From positions 1 through 64,000 of the forward strand of contig NZ_CBYL010000009.1 of assembly GCF_000577335.1 (NCBI RefSeq): a DNA stretch of 64,000 nt, read 5' to 3'. The notes under the pieces were generated by a model. That model ran no database searches, was not told the DNA's origin, and saw only the letters and a program-made list of their open reading frames with translations. This DNA is from Faecalispora jeddahensis. GTDB taxonomy: Bacteria > Bacillota > Clostridia > Oscillospirales > Acutalibacteraceae. Shown here piece by piece: positions 42,389-51,512 of the stretch. Both the position numbers and the translations under genes were made by a program. Numbering within the stretch: the first letter of the stretch is position 1; each line of letters opens with the position of its first letter.

Positions 42389-43939
42389 ATGAATTTATGG
42401 AAAAAACGAAAAGGGCAGGAAGAAGATTGCCCACCCAACGAGCAAAAACGACCGGGCGGCACAGAGCTGGCTTTCTCTTTGGAAGAAAATCTGGCGACCC
42501 TCCGCTCCATTTTCGAATCGGACGATATGATACAGTTCCGAATTCTGGAAAACAAATCGCAGAAAGCCATCCAGGGCTGCGTGATTTATGTGGAGGGAAT
42601 GACCGACCATCAGATTCTGGATGAATATGTCATCGAACAGGTAATCAGCAGCGATGTTCCCCGTTACACACGCACCGACTATTTGGAAGAACTGCAAAAA
42701 AAGGCGCTCCTCGCCAGCAATCTGTGTCTTACCCAGGATCTTCAGAAAATCACAGACGCAGTGCTGGTGGGAAACGCTGTTTTGCTGTTGGACGGCTCCC
42801 CAAAGGCAATTATTATTTACTGCAAAAACCTGGAGAGCCGCGCCGTAGAAGAGGCCAGCTCCGAACAGGCGGTGCGGGGACCGCGGGACGGCTTTACCGA
42901 GCAGCTTTTGGTCAACCTGTCCCTGATCCGCAGAAGAGTTACCTCCGCCGATTTAAAATGCCAATACAAATATATTGGCAGGGTAACGAAAACAAAGGTC
43001 TGCATCTGCTACCTGAAAAACATTGCCTCCGATCAAATCGTAAAAGAACTGGAGCACCGTCTGAACGAACTGGATATCGACGGAATTGTAGATTCCGGAT
43101 ATATTCAGGAGATCATCAAGGATTCCCCCTTCTCTCCCTTTGACACAATCGGACATTCCGAACGCCCGGATTCCATTGTAGGCAAGCTGCTGGAGGGCCG
43201 GGTCGCGCTGGTCGTAGACGGGAGCCCCTTTGTCCTGACGGTCCCCTTTATCTTTCCGGAACTATTCCAGACGCCCGAGGACTACTATAACAATTTTATT
43301 TTTGCTTCCTTCAATCGGATGCTGCGTATTTTCGGCGCGGTTCTGGCACTGTTTGTCCCGGCTATTTATGTAAGTCTGACGAATTTTCATCAGGAATTGC
43401 TCCCGACGCCTTTGCTGCTCAGTATTGCGGCGGGACGCTACGACGTCCCCTTCCCCACTGTGATCGAGGCCTTTCTGATGCTGATCGTTTTCGAAATCCT
43501 GCGTGAGGCGGGCGCCAGAATGCCCACTGCAATCGGGCAGACCGTCAGCATCGTCGGAGCTCTTGTGCTGGGAGAGGCCGCAGTGGACGCGAAGTTTATC
43601 GCCCCTTCTATGATCATTATTGTGGCCCTGACGGGGATCTCTGCTTTGATGAACACAAAGGTGCAGGGCGCTATTTTGGTACTGCGTTTTGTCTTTTTGA
43701 TCCTGGCGGCCTTTATGGGGATCTATGGTGTTATTTTCGGTGCACTGTGTCTTATCACACACCTGATGAGCATCCGTTCCTTTGGCATTCCTTATATGTT
43801 GAAGGAAGGCTCCATCCGATACACCGACATCAAAGATACCCTCATCCGTGCGCCGTGGTGGTATATGCGCCTGCGGCCCCAGTTGATCGCTTCCAAAAAC
43901 AGAGTGCGTATGAGTCGGCACGCAAAGAAAGGAACGTAA
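42389..43939 (+). CDS. gerKA: Spore germination receptor subunit A
   Basis: A 516-residue GerA-family subunit A of the germinant receptor in the inner spore membrane. A cytosolic N-terminal domain (about 1-270) is followed by the signature region FPELFQTPEDYYNNF and five to six membrane helices (about 310-460), including TAIGQTVSIVGALVLGEAAV, and ends with a charged cytosolic tail. ATG 42389 with GGTGA seven bases upstream is preferred over the in-frame TTG at 42383. The gene starts the operon A-C-D-B. The exact Ger subtype (gerA, gerB, gerK) cannot be set from sequence alone, so the symbol is approximate. Confidence 0.92.
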   Translation: MNLWKKRKGQEEDCPPNEQKRPGGTELAFSLEENLATLRSIFESDDMIQFRILENKSQKAIQGCVIYVEGMTDHQILDEYVIEQVISSDVPRYTRTDYLEELQKKALLASNLCLTQDLQKITDAVLVGNAVLLLDGSPKAIIIYCKNLESRAVEEASSEQAVRGPRDGFTEQLLVNLSLIRRRVTSADLKCQYKYIGRVTKTKVCICYLKNIASDQIVKELEHRLNELDIDGIVDSGYIQEIIKDSPFSPFDTIGHSERPDSIVGKLLEGRVALVVDGSPFVLTVPFIFPELFQTPEDYYNNFIFASFNRMLRIFGAVLALFVPAIYVSLTNFHQELLPTPLLLSIAAGRYDVPFPTVIEAFLMLIVFEILREAGARMPTAIGQTVSIVGALVLGEAAVDAKFIAPSMIIIVALTGISALMNTKVQGAILVLRFVFLILAAFMGIYGVIFGALCLITHLMSIRSFGIPYMLKEGSIRYTDIKDTLIRAPWWYMRLRPQLIASKNRVRMSRHAKKGT

Positions 43940-43940
43940 G

Positions 43941-45098
43941 ATGACCTCCATACGAAAAATCATTGCTTTGCTGCTCATTGTTCCGCTGCTCTCCAGCCTG
44001 TGCGGGTGTTGGAACTACCGGCTGCTGGAGGATCTGGGGATCGTGGCAGGGGTAGCGATCGACAAGGGCACCGATGATAAATTTGAACTCACGATGGAGA
44101 TCGCAGACGCCAAAAGCGGCAAAGAACGAATGGTGGATTCCCACATTATCCACTCCTCCGGAAACACGATTTTCGACGCTGTTCGGGACGGCATCTCCAT
44201 TATCGGGAAAAAATTATACTGGAGCCATACGCAAGTCATTGTCGTCAGCGAAGAGATTGCCCGGGACGAAATGATCAACGTAATGGATTGGCTGAACCGG
44301 GATTCAGAAACCCGCACCGATATTGAACTGTTTGTGGCAAAAGGAATGCCTGCAAAGGATATTTTCACAATAGATAATCCCAGCGGCAATATTATCTCTT
44401 TTACGTTGGAGTCAATGATCGAAAACGAGACGAGCTTGTCAAAGGCCAGAAAAACACAGACCTGGAAATTTGCCAATGACCTGATCTCTCCCGGCATTTC
44501 CCCGCAAACCCCCGCTGTGATGCTCTGGGACGACAGCAAAGAACAGACACCCATGGTAGAAGGGGCCGCGCTGTTTCATGATTCTGTTTTTGTCGGCTTT
44601 CTGGATGGAGCCGACACCAAGAATCTTCTTTTTGTGCAGGACCGAATCGAAGGGGGGCTTTTGACTTTTCCGCTCAACTATCAGGGGAAAAAGCTGTCCG
44701 TTTCCCTGGAAATCTTTGAGAACCAGACAAGATTTGAAACCAGCTGGACGAATTCGGTTCCGGAAATAAAGATCACGATGAAAACAATCGTAGCCCTTGA
44801 CGAGCTGCAGGGCACGCCCGGTGAGATTGACGAGAAGCTGATTGCCGCCCTGGAAGAGGCCGCACAGGTGTATCTGAAAAATAATATCGAGGCTACGATT
44901 CGTCTGGTTCAAAACCAATACGACTGCGATACTTTCGGATTTGGAAATTATATTTATCGTACCGAATCTCAGAAATGGAAAAAAATAGAGGCTGACTGGG
45001 ATACGATTTTTCCGAAGCTGAAAGTGACCGTAGTTCCAAAGGTCATGATTAAAAACAGCGCGACCCAGGAAAAAACGATTTTCGGGGGTGTCGGTTAG
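43941..45098 (+). CDS. gerKC: Spore germination receptor lipoprotein subunit C
   Basis: A 385-residue GerAC-type lipoprotein. The lipobox is SLCGCWNYRLLED with the lipidated cysteine near residue 23, and the Trp that follows is typical of the family. It displays the three-domain C-subunit fold on the outer face of the spore inner membrane. AGGAACG lies upstream of the ATG, one base after the A-subunit stop. Its stop overlaps the next gene start (TTAGTG). Confidence 0.93.
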   Translation: MTSIRKIIALLLIVPLLSSLCGCWNYRLLEDLGIVAGVAIDKGTDDKFELTMEIADAKSGKERMVDSHIIHSSGNTIFDAVRDGISIIGKKLYWSHTQVIVVSEEIARDEMINVMDWLNRDSETRTDIELFVAKGMPAKDIFTIDNPSGNIISFTLESMIENETSLSKARKTQTWKFANDLISPGISPQTPAVMLWDDSKEQTPMVEGAALFHDSVFVGFLDGADTKNLLFVQDRIEGGLLTFPLNYQGKKLSVSLEIFENQTRFETSWTNSVPEIKITMKTIVALDELQGTPGEIDEKLIAALEEAAQVYLKNNIEATIRLVQNQYDCDTFGFGNYIYRTESQKWKKIEADWDTIFPKLKVTVVPKVMIKNSATQEKTIFGGVG

Positions 45099-45307
45099 TG
45101 TTTGCTCTGGTTTTACTCGGGTATGCTTTCATTGTCCTGATCGACACCATTCCTGTTTATAAAGACGGGACTCGCAGAGAATTCTGGGTCTCCACCAGTC
45201 TTTTAGCTGTCTCTTTGATTGTGGCGGTTTTGTTCTCTCTGGGAGTCGATCTGCCCAGCCCGGCAGATCCCCTGAGACAGCTCATTACAAAAATCTATGG
45301 CTTGTAG
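45098..45307 (+). CDS. Two-helix membrane protein of the germination operon (D-subunit-like)
   Basis: A 69-residue protein with two membrane helices (FALVLLGYAFIVLID and SLLAVSLIVAVLFSLG) and a charged loop YKDGTRREFW between them. It starts with GTG overlapping the C-subunit stop and lies 14 bases before the B subunit. Small two-helix D subunits occur in some ger operons of Bacillus and clostridia and modulate receptor response; assignment rests on size, topology and position. Confidence 0.75.
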   Translation: MFALVLLGYAFIVLIDTIPVYKDGTRREFWVSTSLLAVSLIVAVLFSLGVDLPSPADPLRQLITKIYGL

Positions 45308-45321
45308 CGCGAGGATGATAT

Positions 45322-46428
45322 ATGAATCAAGAACGCATCACAAACCATCAGCTGTTCAGTATGGTTGTACTGTTTGTTATCGGCAGCTCATTGATCGTCG
45401 GAGTGGCGGCGCAGGTTGAAATCGATAAATGGATTGCCATCCTGATTGCTTTGGCTGCTGCCGTGCCTACGCTAATGGTATATATCAAGCTGCTTTCCCT
45501 GTTCCCCGGAAAGAATCTGTTCGATATTTTATTCCTTGTTTTCGGAAAATGGGTAGGCCGGCTTTTCGTTTTGCTGTACACGTGGTACGCCTTCCACCTG
45601 GGCGCTATGGTGCTGCGCAATTTCGGTGAATTTGTCAATATGATGGCCATGCCGGAAACCCCTATGATCATGCCGATTCTGCTGATGGGGGTTTCCTGTA
45701 TTTGGATCGTCAAGGAAGGAATCGAGGTTTTGGGCCGCAGCGCCTTCTTCCTGCTTCCCATTATCGTCGCCATCATTTTCATTGTGCAGCTGCTGTGCAT
45801 TCCCCAGCTGAACCTGCAGTTTTTAACGCCGATTCTGGCGGACGGCTGGGAACCTGTATTGGAAGGCGCTTTCTCAACCTTTTCGTTCCCCTTTGCTGAA
45901 ACTGTTCTATTTACCGCCGTCTTATGCTGTCCGGCAAATAAAAAAGCTCCCTACAAACCCTTTTTAGGCGGACTGATTGCAGGCGCATTCATTATTCTGA
46001 CCGTCACCTTCCGAAATCTTATGGTTATGGGGGCCACCTTAAAGCAGAGCCCTTATTTTCCTTCCTATATTGCAGTGGGAAGAATCCGCATCGGCGATTT
46101 TTTACAGCGTATGGAAATCACGGTATCGATCGTCTTCGTGGTTGGGGCTTTTATTAAAATCAGCATTTGTCTGCTTGCCGCCAGTACCGGAGTCAAAAAG
46201 CTGGCCGGCCTGAATCATTTTCGCTCTGTCGTTATGCCGATCGGCATACTGATGATTCTGCTGGCGAACGGAATTTATAAAAACACCATAGAAATGGTAA
46301 AATGGGCCTTTGATATTTATTCTTACTATGCGCTGCCGTTTCAGCTGTTTATCCCTTTTGTATTGTTAGGAATCGCCCTGATTAGTAAGCATAAGGAAAA
46401 AAAGGCCAATGAGCAGCCTTCTTCTTAA
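45322..46428 (+). CDS. gerKB: Spore germination receptor subunit B
   Basis: A 368-residue GerAB-type membrane protein of the amino acid-polyamine-organocation superfamily with ten helices; it forms the germinant-binding and possibly ion-conducting part of the receptor. The start ITNHQLFSMVVLFVIGSS is typical. GAGGATG precedes the ATG. It closes the operon; a hairpin lies at 46543-46571. Confidence 0.93.
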   Translation: MNQERITNHQLFSMVVLFVIGSSLIVGVAAQVEIDKWIAILIALAAAVPTLMVYIKLLSLFPGKNLFDILFLVFGKWVGRLFVLLYTWYAFHLGAMVLRNFGEFVNMMAMPETPMIMPILLMGVSCIWIVKEGIEVLGRSAFFLLPIIVAIIFIVQLLCIPQLNLQFLTPILADGWEPVLEGAFSTFSFPFAETVLFTAVLCCPANKKAPYKPFLGGLIAGAFIILTVTFRNLMVMGATLKQSPYFPSYIAVGRIRIGDFLQRMEITVSIVFVVGAFIKISICLLAASTGVKKLAGLNHFRSVVMPIGILMILLANGIYKNTIEMVKWAFDIYSYYALPFQLFIPFVLLGIALISKHKEKKANEQPSS

Positions 46429-46542
46429 TGACAGAAAACAGCAGAAAGGCCACACAATCTGAATTTTTCCACAGACGAACCAACGCCTTAAAAGATTGAT
46501 GCTTTTGCGGGGTGTCCGTCTTCTATATAATAAAAAGGATAG

Positions 46543-46571
46543 AAAGGGAGAAGGCTCTGCTTTTCTCCCTT
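46543..46571 (+). terminator. Terminator after the germination operon
   Basis: AAGGGAGAA and TTCTCCCTT form a stem 115 bases after the B-subunit stop. There is no strong T run, so confidence is moderate. Confidence 0.5.
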
Positions 46572-46892
46572 AGCAGGCAATTATTCGTTTTCTGTCGCCC
46601 TTTCCCATGCAATGATTGTTCATAATTTTATTTTATAATGACCTTGTCCCTATTTGAATGGGAGATAGCACACTTTCATAAAATATAAAAGTAAATTATT
46701 CCGTAAATTATATAATTTGTTTGAGTTTTTTTGAGTTTATTTGTAGCTCTTATTTTATCATAAGAACTATATAGCGGCTAGCGGCACAACTTTTACACCG
46801 GCAGTATGATTCGGCCCAATTTTTGTCAAGCTATATAAAATTCAATAACATGCCATAGAAAAAGCCATATGCAAAGATCAAGTTTTTTGTAT

Positions 46893-46921
46893 TAGACAAA
46901 CATATCTCTTCCTGCTACAAT
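46893..46921 (+). promoter_or_regulatory. Promoter for the 2-hydroxyacid dehydrogenase
   Basis: TAGACA (46893-46898) and TACAAT (46916-46921) are 17 bases apart, each with one mismatch to consensus. The start would be near 46928, giving a leader of about 285 bases. The AT-rich stretch 46572-46892 holds nothing else I can identify. Confidence 0.55.
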
Positions 46922-47113
46922 AAGTAAGATTGTTTAAATTGTAATTTTGTTTCTTTGCCAGCTTTTGGTCTGAACGTTTGAAAGCATGGGATTCCAGCTT
47001 CCAGGAACTCTTCCAAAGTCATGGGACCGCGTTTTTCCCAAAGCTGAATCCAATGATAAAGTAGCAGAGTCAGTTATTCCTCATCGTGCCAGTTCTTTTG
47101 GCACTGTTCTCAT
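46915..47113 (-). pseudogene. Possible frameshifted small-gene remnant
   Basis: An ATG at 47113 reads MRTVPKELAR and then stops. In the next frame 52 codons are open (47073 to 46915) with protein-like sequence: LLYHWIQLWEKRGPMTLEEF, LEAGIPCFQTFRPKAGKE. A one-base shift could have broken a gene of about 65 codons. I do not recognise it. It overlaps the proposed promoter and leader of the dehydrogenase. Confidence 0.25.
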
Positions 47114-47211
47114 GCCGATTGATTGAATTACTCATAAAAAGCGGCGTTGTTTCGTGAATAAACAACGGAACGCGCTGTGAAAATTGTGATACAAATGAAA
47201 GGAAGATTCTC

Positions 47212-48153
47212 ATGAAATGTCTCATTATTGACGCTGTCCATAGCTCTATTTCGGAAGAGCTCGGCAAGTACATGCAGGTTGATACCCACATGCTCCCCTC
47301 CCAGCAGGAGCTGGCCAAACTGATTCCCGATTACGATGTGCTGGTCATGCGTGTTGACCCCGCCATCAACAAGGAAATTCTGGATGCAGCCAAGAACCTG
47401 AAGGTGATCGGCGTTTGCTCCGTCGGTCTGAACCACGTTGACCTGGAGACCGCCAAGGCAAAGGGCATTCAGGTGTTCAACGCACCCGGCCTGAACGCCA
47501 ACGCCGTAGCAGAGCTGACCCTCTCTAAGATGCTGGATATCGCCCGCCACACCATTCCCGCCGACGCCGACGTTAAGGTAAATAAAAACTGGGACAAATA
47601 TAAGTTTGTCGGCAGCGAGCTGAGAGGCAAGACACTGGGTATTCTGGGCTTTGGCCGCATCGGCCGCCGCGTAGGCGAGCTGGGCCGCGCTTTCCTGATG
47701 AACGTAGTGGCTTACGATCCCTTCCTGAAGCCCGAGGACTTTGAGAAAGAGAACGCCAAGGGCATGGATATTGATGAACTGCTGAAGGTTTCCGACTATA
47801 TTTCCATTCACATCCCGCTGACCCCCGACACCAAGAATCTGTTCAACGCTGAGTCGATTGCCAAGATGAAGTCTGACGCTGTCGTGCTGAACATGAGCCG
47901 TGGCGGCATTGTCAACGAGCAGGATATGTATGAGGCTCTGAAGGCCAACAAAATCGGCGGCTATGCCACCGACGTAATGGAAAATGAGCTGGCAGCCGGC
48001 GGTCTGGGCGAGGGTGCTTCCTTTGATTCCCCCCTGTTCGAGTGCGATAACTTTATCGTTACTCCTCATCTGGGCGCTCAGAGCTTGGATGCTTCCCGCG
48101 ACATCGGTGTATTCATTACCGCGAAGCTGAAAGAAGCTTTGAACCTGAACTAA
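47212..48153 (+). CDS. D-isomer-specific 2-hydroxyacid dehydrogenase
   Basis: A 313-residue NAD-dependent dehydrogenase. The nucleotide loop is ILGFGRIGRRVGELG (about 148-162), with the substrate arginine in LNMSRGGIVNE (about 232), the catalytic glutamate in DVMENE (about 260), and the histidine in TPHLGAQS (about 285). Family members reduce hydroxypyruvate, glyoxylate or other 2-keto acids, or oxidise 3-phosphoglycerate. Codon choice is strongly biased (mostly CTG, AAG, GCC, AAC), unlike neighbouring genes, suggesting very high expression or a foreign origin. AAAGGAAG precedes the ATG; a strong terminator follows. Confidence 0.9.
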   Translation: MKCLIIDAVHSSISEELGKYMQVDTHMLPSQQELAKLIPDYDVLVMRVDPAINKEILDAAKNLKVIGVCSVGLNHVDLETAKAKGIQVFNAPGLNANAVAELTLSKMLDIARHTIPADADVKVNKNWDKYKFVGSELRGKTLGILGFGRIGRRVGELGRAFLMNVVAYDPFLKPEDFEKENAKGMDIDELLKVSDYISIHIPLTPDTKNLFNAESIAKMKSDAVVLNMSRGGIVNEQDMYEALKANKIGGYATDVMENELAAGGLGEGASFDSPLFECDNFIVTPHLGAQSLDASRDIGVFITAKLKEALNLN

Positions 48154-48183
48154 TCAGTGTAATCACTGAATTTATAGTATTTC

Positions 48184-48218
48184 AAAAAAGGCCGCCCATA
48201 AAAGGGCGGCCTTTTTTC
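48184..48218 (+). terminator. Terminator of the 2-hydroxyacid dehydrogenase
   Basis: AAAAAAGGCCGCCC and GGGCGGCCTTTTTT form a perfect stem with a 6-base loop and end in T, about 30 bases after the stop. Confidence 0.95.
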
Positions 48219-48235
48219 CTGATTATGATTCGCTT

Positions 48236-48282
48236 TAGCCGTCAGCCCACAGAAACACTGGATTTCTGCGGACTGACGGCTA
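48236..48282. repeat. Palindrome of the CAGCCC family (copy 2)
   Basis: The core CAGCCCACAGAA, 9-base loop and TTCTGCGGACTG matches copy 1 at 36746-36794 in layout. The two positions that mismatch on the plus strand (C-A) become G-U pairs in a minus-strand RNA. It lies downstream of degV without a T run. Confidence 0.6.
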
Positions 48283-48322
48283 TCGCTTTTCTTACTGAAA
48301 ACAGAAAAGGACAGCAAACGAT

Positions 48323-49210
48323 CTACCTGAGCAGCGGGCCTGCTTCTACCAAGCCGATTCCCGCAGCGCCGGGGCCGGAATGCGCCCCTACGACAACCCC
48401 CAGATCGCTCCTGTAGATTTGTCCGGAAAAGGACGCCGCTTTTCTCAGATAATCGATGGCGTAATCGGCATCCTCGGAAAATTCCGCGTTCTGAACGGTG
48501 ACAATCAATTGGCTCCAATCGGAAATACGCGAAATCGCAATATCCATCATCGTTTTCAGGGAATTTTTTCTGCCGATCACGGCCTTCACCGGGCGGACGG
48601 CGCCATTGATAAATTCACACACCGGCTTGATCTGGGCCAGCTTCCCCAAAAAGGCGGTCGCTCCCCCGATCCTTCCTCCGGCTTCCATATATTTCAGATT
48701 GTTCACGACAAACAGCGTGGTAATGCTGCCCACCGCCTGATTCACCCTGCTGACAATCTCCCGAAAATCTTTACCGCTTTCTATCATTTTGGCAATTGCG
48801 ATTTCCAAGGAGGCCTGTCCGCAGGCACAGGTGTTCGAATCGATCACCTCAACCTGCACGTCTTCATGCTGTTCGATGAAAACATTCTTCGCCAGAGAAG
48901 CCGTTTGAAAGCTGGAGGAAAGCTTGGAGGATATGGTTGTCACAATAAAATCTTTGGCACCCCGGATATACCGTTCCTCCAGCGCGGCCAGCCAATCATT
49001 CACATTGGGCGCAGCGGTCTGGGGAACATCCTCAGGGTTCTTTTCCATATGCTCATAAAACTCGCGCGCACTGTAATCGACATTCTCGCAGTAGTAATCT
49101 GTATTTTGAAATTTAAAGTAAAACGGCACCTCTTTCATCTGATGCTGCTCTACAACCTCCCTCGGCAGCCCGCCAGAGGAATCCGCAATAAAACATATTT
49201 CTTTACTCAT
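48323..49210 (-). CDS. DegV family fatty-acid-binding protein
   Basis: A 295-residue DegV protein, which holds a fatty acid chain and, in Firmicutes, hands it to fatty acid kinase FakA. The start CFIADSSGGLP and the TTISSKLSSSFQTA segment (about 90) form the carboxylate-binding site, and AHSGPGAAGIGLVEAG the C-terminal loop. ATG 49210 with GGGAAGG upstream is preferred over an in-frame ATG at 49228. No fakA is nearby. The gene is single. Confidence 0.9.
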   Translation of the reverse strand: MSKEICFIADSSGGLPREVVEQHQMKEVPFYFKFQNTDYYCENVDYSAREFYEHMEKNPEDVPQTAAPNVNDWLAALEERYIRGAKDFIVTTISSKLSSSFQTASLAKNVFIEQHEDVQVEVIDSNTCACGQASLEIAIAKMIESGKDFREIVSRVNQAVGSITTLFVVNNLKYMEAGGRIGGATAFLGKLAQIKPVCEFINGAVRPVKAVIGRKNSLKTMMDIAISRISDWSQLIVTVQNAEFSEDADYAIDYLRKAASFSGQIYRSDLGVVVGAHSGPGAAGIGLVEAGPLLR

Positions 49211-49306
49211 GTTATCCTTCCCATCCATTCATCCGGTTTTGATTTGCCGGGCCGCACCCGCTCAGCATAATACCACATCTCTTTCAGCTGATTGGCTGAA
49301 AAAGCA

Positions 49307-50437
49307 TCAGGTAATATGTACCGGAACACCGTTGACCTCAACGCCGTCTTCCGCACGAATCATAATATATTTTACACCGTTGATGACACGCGTTTCCACC
49401 AGATGATCCGTGCTTCCGTTCACCTGAATCTTTATGTTCGGCGCAGTTACCACCAGCTGGTTTGTTTCTACCAGATTCTTTGGGCTCAGATTGGTTTCGG
49501 GGCCAAACTGCTCGTCAAACTGCTTTTCAAAGCTTTCAATATGCTCTTTAGAGACTCCATGAGTCTCAAGAATCCGCGCGACGTGGCCTTTAGAGACAGT
49601 CAGCGGGATTTCTTCCTTATTGGCCTTGTGCTCCTCAATCAGATTTTTCAGCTGTTCCTGCACGGCGCATACGGTGTCAAAGTCGCATTCGCGCTCAAGC
49701 GATTCGCATAAAATGCTCTGAAATGTCTCTTTCTGTTCCGCGGCAGGCATGGGAACATTGCAGTGAAACATGGTGTCGACAAATTGAGCATAGGTTTCGG
49801 AGCTGTCCTGAACATAATAAAGCGTACTGTAAATATTGGCGCTCCGGTCGTCGAATGCCGGGAATAAAAATCCGAGCTTTGGCGGGGAAACAGCCCAATC
49901 CGTTTTGCAGTTGCGGAACGTGTTTTCATTTACATAATATCCAAGCACCGGTTTGGTCAGCTTCACGGGACAAATACTGCACAAAATATAAGAATATACC
50001 TCGGTGGAATTGTCGTCCTGTGTTTGTCCATCTTTGGAGCGAAACGGAACGTCATAAGTATCATGGGTCAAAAGAATGAGATAATTCTCATCCAGTGCAA
50101 TAGAAGCAATCACATTTTGAAAAAAGCGGTGTATGACGTCCTCATCTTTCAGAGAAGAGTCTTTCAGCGCCATCAACAAGCGGTGTTCTTCACTGTCGAC
50201 CACCTGCTGCGTGGAAAACTCCATATTGATCAGGTTCTTGTTCAGAGTACCCGAAAGTGTTTTTTTCAGGATAGAGATAAAATTTTCCGCCTCCTCCTGA
50301 GGCATCAATGCGACGGACTGATTAAATTCAGAGATAATTTCGCCCTTGGTGTTCACGTAGCATCCGCGTATGCTCCGAATATTATTTTTTTCTGTCCGAA
50401 AGCGGCGGCGGATTTCTGAAACTTCTTTTTCATTCAT
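49307..50437 (-). CDS. DUF4317 family protein
   Basis: A 376-residue cytosolic protein that matches the DUF4317 pattern: N-terminal VSEIRRRFRTEKNNIRSIRG, LSGTLNKNLINMEF, LCSICPVKLTKP and GFLFPAFDDRSANIYSTLYY. The family is common in Clostridia and has no assigned function. GAGGG precedes the ATG. It lies 97 bases upstream of degV on the same strand; whether they share a transcript is not clear. Confidence 0.85.
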   Translation of the reverse strand: MNEKEVSEIRRRFRTEKNNIRSIRGCYVNTKGEIISEFNQSVALMPQEEAENFISILKKTLSGTLNKNLINMEFSTQQVVDSEEHRLLMALKDSSLKDEDVIHRFFQNVIASIALDENYLILLTHDTYDVPFRSKDGQTQDDNSTEVYSYILCSICPVKLTKPVLGYYVNENTFRNCKTDWAVSPPKLGFLFPAFDDRSANIYSTLYYVQDSSETYAQFVDTMFHCNVPMPAAEQKETFQSILCESLERECDFDTVCAVQEQLKNLIEEHKANKEEIPLTVSKGHVARILETHGVSKEHIESFEKQFDEQFGPETNLSPKNLVETNQLVVTAPNIKIQVNGSTDHLVETRVINGVKYIMIRAEDGVEVNGVPVHIT

Positions 50438-50762
50438 GATAAACCCTCACAAATTCTTTTGCTGTAATTCATTTTGCAATCGAATCCTGCGAAACCTTTG
50501 CGGCTTTCCGTTAACAGAAAGCCTCTTGGTTATAACAGTTTTTACTTTTTCTCGTAATCAATACCATACCATATTTTTTTCCAGTTTTGCAACCTTTTTA
50601 CCAGATTAACAAGCCATTTTTTGCCAGGGTCTATTTCGGAAGAAGAAAAGTTGTATTTCTACGGGCAATTACTACTGTTCTTTCGTATATTTTACTTCGC
50701 CTAACCACCAGTGATGAATGACTCTGACGAAGAACGCGGACGAGTGCAGTGACAGAGACATT

Positions 50763-50808
50763 AAAACAGCGCTTCCGATTCGCCGGCAAAGCGGCAGATC
50801 GGAAGCGC
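50763..50808 (-). terminator. Terminator of the ABC-MarR operon
   Basis: GCGCTTCCGAT and ATCGGAAGCGC pair perfectly with a second GCCG stem possible in the loop; TGTTTTA follows on the minus strand, 45 bases after the MarR-type stop. The rest of 50438-50762 shows no gene. Confidence 0.8.
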
Positions 50809-50852
50809 CTGATTTGTTATGGATCGATCGGATTTGCTGTGCTCGCCGGCGT

Positions 50853-51440
50853 TTATCCCCAGAAAGCGCGGAGATCGTGATCGTACGGATAATGCCCGTG
50901 CGGGCCTTTTCGGGACATGAAATGCTCATGCAGCTTGCGCATGCGGTTAAACCCATCATGGTCGCACATGCCCCGGAGCCTTGCGACCCATTCTTCGTTT
51001 CGATCGAAGTCGGAATCCTCTTCTGAGCCGGCCTTTTTCTGAAGCTCGTCGATCATACGGGCCAGAAAGCCGCTCAGAACAGTTTTTTCATCGTCGCTCA
51101 GAACGCCCCACACATCGCTTAAGCTCTGGCATTCAGCCACTTCTTTCAAACCGGGTTCCGTCAGTTCCACGGCCTTGTCATCAGAGCCATCAATGGACTT
51201 TAGAGCGATATACCCCTTTTGCTCGAGTCCCAGCAGTAGTTCTTCCCCCGCGGGCATACGGCGGCTCAGCATTTCGATCAGCTCTTTCATTGTCATTTCC
51301 GGGTGCGCCTTGATCAGCGCCAGCAGTCTTTTGCGCCAGCCATCCGGTCCGCTCGCCTGAAAGCTGCGGAGCCGTTCTTTGAGAAGCAGGCGGGTAACGC
51401 GGGAAAATTGTTCATTCAAAGCAAAATCCTTGTCATTCAT
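50853..51440 (-). CDS. MarR-like winged-helix regulator
   Basis: A 195-residue protein with an N-terminal winged helix: KAHPEMTMKELIEMLSRRMP as the recognition part, then LLGLEQKGYIALKSIDGSDDKAVELTEPG as the wing, and a helical C-terminal part ending in a His/Gly/Tyr-rich tail GPHGHYPYDHDLRAFWG that might bind metal. It is the last gene of the efflux operon and probably represses it. AGGAGG precedes the ATG. Confidence 0.8.
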   Translation of the reverse strand: MNDKDFALNEQFSRVTRLLLKERLRSFQASGPDGWRKRLLALIKAHPEMTMKELIEMLSRRMPAGEELLLGLEQKGYIALKSIDGSDDKAVELTEPGLKEVAECQSLSDVWGVLSDDEKTVLSGFLARMIDELQKKAGSEEDSDFDRNEEWVARLRGMCDHDGFNRMRKLHEHFMSRKGPHGHYPYDHDLRAFWG

Positions 51441-51512
51441 GGTATCAATCCTCCTGATATATTTTTGGCTTGGTTTGATTGGAATCCTGATGATGGATTG
51501 GGTCAGCTCTGC

